DNA from: Halomonas zincidurans B6
GTDB lineage: Bacteria > Pseudomonadota > Gammaproteobacteria > Pseudomonadales > Halomonadaceae
DNA length: 64,000 nt
Assembly (NCBI RefSeq): GCF_000731955.1
Contig: NZ_JNCK01000001.1
Location: 682,001-746,000, forward strand
Direction of reading: 5' to 3'
Under the pieces are notes generated by a model. It was not told where the DNA came from and did not search any database. It was given only the letters and a program-made list of their open reading frames with translations. The position numbers and the translations under genes were made by a program. Below are positions 61,105-64,000 of the stretch, piece after piece (position 1 is the first letter of the stretch; each line of letters opens with the position of its first letter).

Positions 61105-62439
61105 TTAGTCGTAGTCGGCCAATTGATTGAGCTCCTGTGATGAAGTCCAGGCCTCACCGTCGGGATAACAATGATGCGAAAGGGACTTCTCATGCATGGT
61201 GATGCTGTATCCCGGCGCCTCGGTTACCCGGTAGCGCCCATGCTGGATGCGCACCGGATCGACGAAATGCTCGTGGAGGTGATCGACGTATTCGAGAATG
61301 CGTCCTTCCAGCGAGCCGGACACGGCGATGTAGTCGAATAGCGAAATGTGCTGGGTGTACTCGCACAGGCCCACGCCACCCCCATGCGGACATATCGGGA
61401 CGTCATACTTGGCGGCCAGGAGCATGACTACGATCACTTCGTTGAGCCCGCCGAGACGCGCGGCATCGAGCTGGCAATAGTCGATGGCGCCGGCTTGCAG
61501 CAGTTGCTTGAACATCACCCGGTTATGGCAATGCTCGCCGGTGGCGACCCCGATAGGGGCCAGGCGGCGGCGGATTTCGGCGTGACCGAGGATGTCGTCG
61601 GGGCTGGTGGGTTCCTCGATCCACAGCGGGTCGAACTCGGCCAGATCACGCATGTTGGCGACGGCTTCGTCGACTTCCCACATCTGGTTGGCGTCCATCA
61701 TCAGTGCTCGATCCCAGCCGATCTCCTCGCGCAGGATGCGCGCACGCTGACGGTCTTCCTCGAGATTGCCGCCGACCTTCTGCTTGAAGTGCGTCCAGCC
61801 CTCGGCCAGCGCCTCGCGCGCCAGGCGGCGCATCTTGTCCTCGGAGTAGCCTAACCAACCGGCGGAGGTGGTGTAAGCGGGATAGCCCTCGGCGCGCATG
61901 TGGGCCTCGCGTTCTGCCTTGCCGGCCTCGCGGCGCTTGAGCAGGGCGATGGCCTCCTGCGGCGTAAGGGCATCGGTGACGAAGCGAAAGTCCAGGCAGC
62001 GGACCAGCTGCTCCGGGGTCATGTCGACCAACAGCTTCCATACCGGCTTGCCTTCACGCTTCGCCCACAGGTCCCACACGGCATTGACGATGGCGGCGGC
62101 GGCCAGGTGCATCACGCCCTTCTCCGGCCCCAGCCAGCGCAGCTGGCTGTCGCCGCTGGTGAGGTCGCGCCAGAACGCTCCCATCTCGGCGGTGATGGCC
62201 TCGAGATCGCGCCCCACGATACGCGAGGCCAGGGCCTCGACGGCCATGACGCAGACATCGTTGCCGCGGCCGATGGTGAACGTCAGGCCGTGTCCCTGAT
62301 GGGCGTCGTGGGTGTCGGTAGTGAGCGTGACATAGGTCGCCGAATAGTCCGGCGCCTCGTTCATGGCATCCGAGCCATCGAGCTGTCGCGAGGTGGGAAA
62401 GCGGACGTCTCTGGCTTCTAGATGGATGATCTGGGTCAT
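61105..62439 (-). CDS. L-fuconate dehydratase (enolase superfamily)
   Basis: A 444-residue enzyme of the mandelate-racemase-like branch. The sequence follows FucD closely: MTQIIHLEARDVRFPTSRQL, LTFTIGRGNDVCVMAVEAL, the catalytic Lys in WTHFKQKVGG, metal ligands Asp in ALMMDANQMWEVDEA and Glu in DPLWIEEPTSPDD and GVATGEHCHNR, and DVPICPHGGGVGLCEY with the catalytic His. It removes water from L-fuconate to give 2-keto-3-deoxy-L-fuconate. It diverges from a LysR gene. The frame is open 57 bases upstream but the family starts here. Confidence 0.94.
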   Translation of the reverse strand: MTQIIHLEARDVRFPTSRQLDGSDAMNEAPDYSATYVTLTTDTHDAHQGHGLTFTIGRGNDVCVMAVEALASRIVGRDLEAITAEMGAFWRDLTSGDSQLRWLGPEKGVMHLAAAAIVNAVWDLWAKREGKPVWKLLVDMTPEQLVRCLDFRFVTDALTPQEAIALLKRREAGKAEREAHMRAEGYPAYTTSAGWLGYSEDKMRRLAREALAEGWTHFKQKVGGNLEEDRQRARILREEIGWDRALMMDANQMWEVDEAVANMRDLAEFDPLWIEEPTSPDDILGHAEIRRRLAPIGVATGEHCHNRVMFKQLLQAGAIDYCQLDAARLGGLNEVIVVMLLAAKYDVPICPHGGGVGLCEYTQHISLFDYIAVSGSLEGRILEYVDHLHEHFVDPVRIQHGRYRVTEAPGYSITMHEKSLSHHCYPDGEAWTSSQELNQLADYD

Positions 62440-62553
62440 TGCAGGCGTTACCTGGCTGTTAGGAAAAGTGTTAGCCACCATGGGTTTGGCGAGCACGCCT
62501 CGTTTAGGCTAGGCTTGTCGTTCAATAACGGCCAATTGAAGTTTTTGTGCTAC

Positions 62554-62572
62554 CGATTACCTTGGGTTATCG
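62554..62572. promoter_or_regulatory. LysR-type operator candidate between fuconate dehydratase and lysR
   Basis: CGATTACC-TTG-GGTTATCG is an inverted repeat with one mismatch, in the 165 bp between divergent genes, 32 bp before the lysR start. It has the size and symmetry of a LysR recognition site. Confidence 0.5.
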
Positions 62573-62604
62573 TTTAGGCTGTACCATTGCCGGCGCAAAA
62601 TCTC

Positions 62605-63561
62605 ATGCCCCCGGATACGTCGATCCAACTGACCGGTTGGTTAAGGTTCAAGCATCTCGTGCTACTGACCACCTTGGCAGACAGTCGCAACATGCATGTA
62701 ACGGCGCGCCGGATGCATCTCAGCCAGCCGGCGGCCAGCAAGATACTCAAGGATCTCGAAGGCTTCTTCGGCTTTGCAATATTCGTGCGCCAACCGCGAG
62801 CCATGATCCTGACGGAGCTGGGAGCGCATGTCGTACGTCATGCTCGCATTATGCTCAACGAGGCGGATCGGCTGGTCAGTGATATCAATGATCTACGCGA
62901 GGGGGGGTACGGGCAGTTGCTGATCGGTGCGATTGTCGCAGCGGCGCCGGAAATCCTGCCGGCGGCGATTGCGCGACTCAAGCGCCAGAGACCCCGGCTG
63001 TCGATTAGCCTGCAAGAGCAGACCAGCGATCGTTTATTGACCGAACTCGAATACAAGCGGCTCGATCTGGTGATCGGCCGCCTGACCCATGTCGACCAGC
63101 ATAATCAGTTCGACTTCGAGCCCTTGCGTGACGAGCCGCTGCGTGTCGTGGTTCGTCAAGGTCACCCGCTGGCGACAGGCCATGGCATGCCGGATATTGA
63201 AAACCTCAGTCGCTGGCCGTGGATCCTGCATCCAATGACCAGCCCGATGCGCGGTGTGTTCGAGGCGGCGCTGGCGGCGGAGGGCATCGCCTCGCCCAGT
63301 GATATCGTCGAAACCACGTCCATCCAGGCCACCCTGCAGCTCCTGCTGAATTCCGACATGCTGGCGGTACTGCCGCATTCGATACTGCGGCGACCGCTGG
63401 AAAGTGGCCAATATGTGCTGCTCGAGCGCATCATCGGCAAACCTCTCGACTATTACGGGATCATTACTCGGCGTGACGAACCGCTGTCGACGGCAGCGCA
63501 GGCGTTGATCGAGCACTTGCGGGAGTTGACCGAGCAACCTCTTGATGAGAACGGACGTTAG
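62605..63561 (+). CDS. LysR-family transcriptional regulator
   Basis: A 318-residue LysR regulator. The helix-turn-helix (about 14-72) reads LRFKHLVLLTTLADSRNMHV, RRMHLSQPAASKILKDLEGF and FGFAIFVRQPRAMILTELGA. The C-terminal effector domain begins near GQLLIGAIVAAAPEILPAAI, a form seen in regulators of aromatic and sugar-acid genes. It lies between L-fuconate dehydratase and a semialdehyde dehydrogenase, so it probably controls one or both. ATG 62605 is used; an in-frame TTG occurs 18 bases earlier. Confidence 0.92.
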   Translation: MPPDTSIQLTGWLRFKHLVLLTTLADSRNMHVTARRMHLSQPAASKILKDLEGFFGFAIFVRQPRAMILTELGAHVVRHARIMLNEADRLVSDINDLREGGYGQLLIGAIVAAAPEILPAAIARLKRQRPRLSISLQEQTSDRLLTELEYKRLDLVIGRLTHVDQHNQFDFEPLRDEPLRVVVRQGHPLATGHGMPDIENLSRWPWILHPMTSPMRGVFEAALAAEGIASPSDIVETTSIQATLQLLLNSDMLAVLPHSILRRPLESGQYVLLERIIGKPLDYYGIITRRDEPLSTAAQALIEHLRELTEQPLDENGR

Positions 63562-63597
63562 TACGCCGCCAATCGCAGTAAAAGGAGGCTTATAGAA

Positions 63598-63625
63598 CGA
63601 CGGGACGGCCGAAGCCATCCCGTCG
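63598..63625. terminator. Hairpin between lysR and the aldehyde dehydrogenase gene
   Basis: CGACGGGA and TCCCGTCG with an inner GGC/GCC pair form a stem with one internal mismatch between two convergent genes. The T tract is missing, so termination is only probable. Confidence 0.45.
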
Positions 63626-63647
63626 GGTCATGCATCACTCGCGCCGC

Positions 63648-64000
63648 TCAGCCTTCGCGCCTTCCGTCGTAAAGCCGCTTGAGGCCCAGCGGATTGGCCT
63701 CCTTGAGCGCTTCGGGACGCAGCGCGTCGGGCAGATTCTGATAGCACACCGGACGCAGGAAGCGATAGATCGCCGCGGTGCCCACCGAAGTGCTGCGCAC
63801 GTCCGAGGTGGCCGGGAACGGCCCGCCGTGGACCATCGCGTGGCTGACCTCGACGCCGGTCGGCCAGCCGTTGACCAGGATGCGCCCGGCCTTGTGCTCG
63901 AGCGTCGGCAGCAGCGCGCGGGCCGCGTCGTGATCGGCGTCGTCCATCTGCAGCGTGATGGTCAACTGGCCTTCGAGACGGTCGGCGACCCGCTTGACCT
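63648..64000 (-). CDS. 2,5-dioxovalerate (alpha-ketoglutaric semialdehyde) dehydrogenase, C-terminal part
   Basis: The frame enters from the window edge (about 117 residues visible) and ends at 63648. EHKAGRILVNGWPTGVEVSH followed by AMVHGGPFPATSDVRSTSVG and AIYRFLRPVCYQNLPDALRP is the characteristic C-terminal end of the KGSADH subfamily of aldehyde dehydrogenases. These convert 2-oxoglutarate semialdehyde to 2-oxoglutarate in pentonate and aldarate breakdown. The catalytic Cys and cofactor site are outside the window. Its place next to the cluster suggests a role in sugar-acid degradation. Confidence 0.9.
   Translation of the reverse strand, partial: VKRVADRLEGQLTITLQMDDADHDAARALLPTLEHKAGRILVNGWPTGVEVSHAMVHGGPFPATSDVRSTSVGTAAIYRFLRPVCYQNLPDALRPEALKEANPLGLKRLYDGRREG

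Overview
The window reads as chromosomal DNA of a GC-rich, aerobic gammaproteobacterium, most probably a member of the Halomonadaceae (Halomonas or a close relative). This is inferred from protein style, gammaproteobacterial gene neighbourhoods (for example nadK - phosphatase - glpG), acidic surface proteins and several carboxylate/acid-sugar uptake systems. There is no plasmid or phage backbone. The coding strand switches often, in short operons.

Layout. 1-2500: small hypothetical genes, a tRNA-Gly(CCC), a CBS-domain protein and a Pmp3-type membrane peptide. 2546-12277: an AcoR-like sigma-54 activator diverges from a six-gene ABC importer of the rhizobial GlpSTPQUV (glycerol) type. A good -24/-12 promoter and a cluster of GAACA/TGTTC sites lie between them. 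An IS66-family element (6824-8366, 8-bp target duplication) has cut the last 22 codons off the second ATPase gene. 12310-18103: DUF6314, a DMT permease, nadK, a phosphatase, the rhomboid protease glpG, DUF1315 and DUF2797. 18090-25494: a tctCBA tricarboxylate transporter plus an AbrB-type permease, divergent from tctDE and an extra binding protein. 25531-31744: RLAN-RimK ligase, GNAT, yajQ, DUF454 and pepN. 31784-35602: IalB-like protein, an iron/B12-type ABC permease and ATPase without a binding protein, and a wrecked ion-channel gene. 35911-45421: Lrp regulator, leuA, MgtC-like protein, a broken MFS gene, lipid kinase, VOC protein, a yeast-type cytosine deaminase, an acidic lipoprotein, two cold-shock genes and small membrane proteins.

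45592-64000 is an acid-sugar catabolic island in two halves. The first (+ strand) has a 48-codon relic of an SDR gene, pdxA2, a DUF1537 kinase, a TRAP transporter, an Ldh-family dehydrogenase and a GntR/FCD regulator. It fits four-carbon aldonate (threonate/erythronate-type) use. The second (- strand) has L-fuconate dehydratase, a TRAP transporter, a FAD-linked 2-hydroxyacid dehydrogenase, an SDR, a fumarylacetoacetase-family hydrolase, a UxaA-family dehydratase and, past a LysR regulator, the end of a semialdehyde dehydrogenase. It fits the non-phosphorylating L-fuconate pathway. An identical 12-bp site lies upstream of the SDR gene in each half, suggesting joint control by the GntR protein encoded between them.

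Several genes are decaying: the channel, the MFS carrier, a DUF1853-like relic, the SDR relic and the IS-truncated ATPase. No CRISPR array, prophage or defence island was seen, and no wholly novel multi-gene system stands out. The most distinctive points are the two-NBD importer with one apparently degenerate ATP site and its IS insertion, the sigma-54 control region, and the shared operator linking the two sugar-acid loci.
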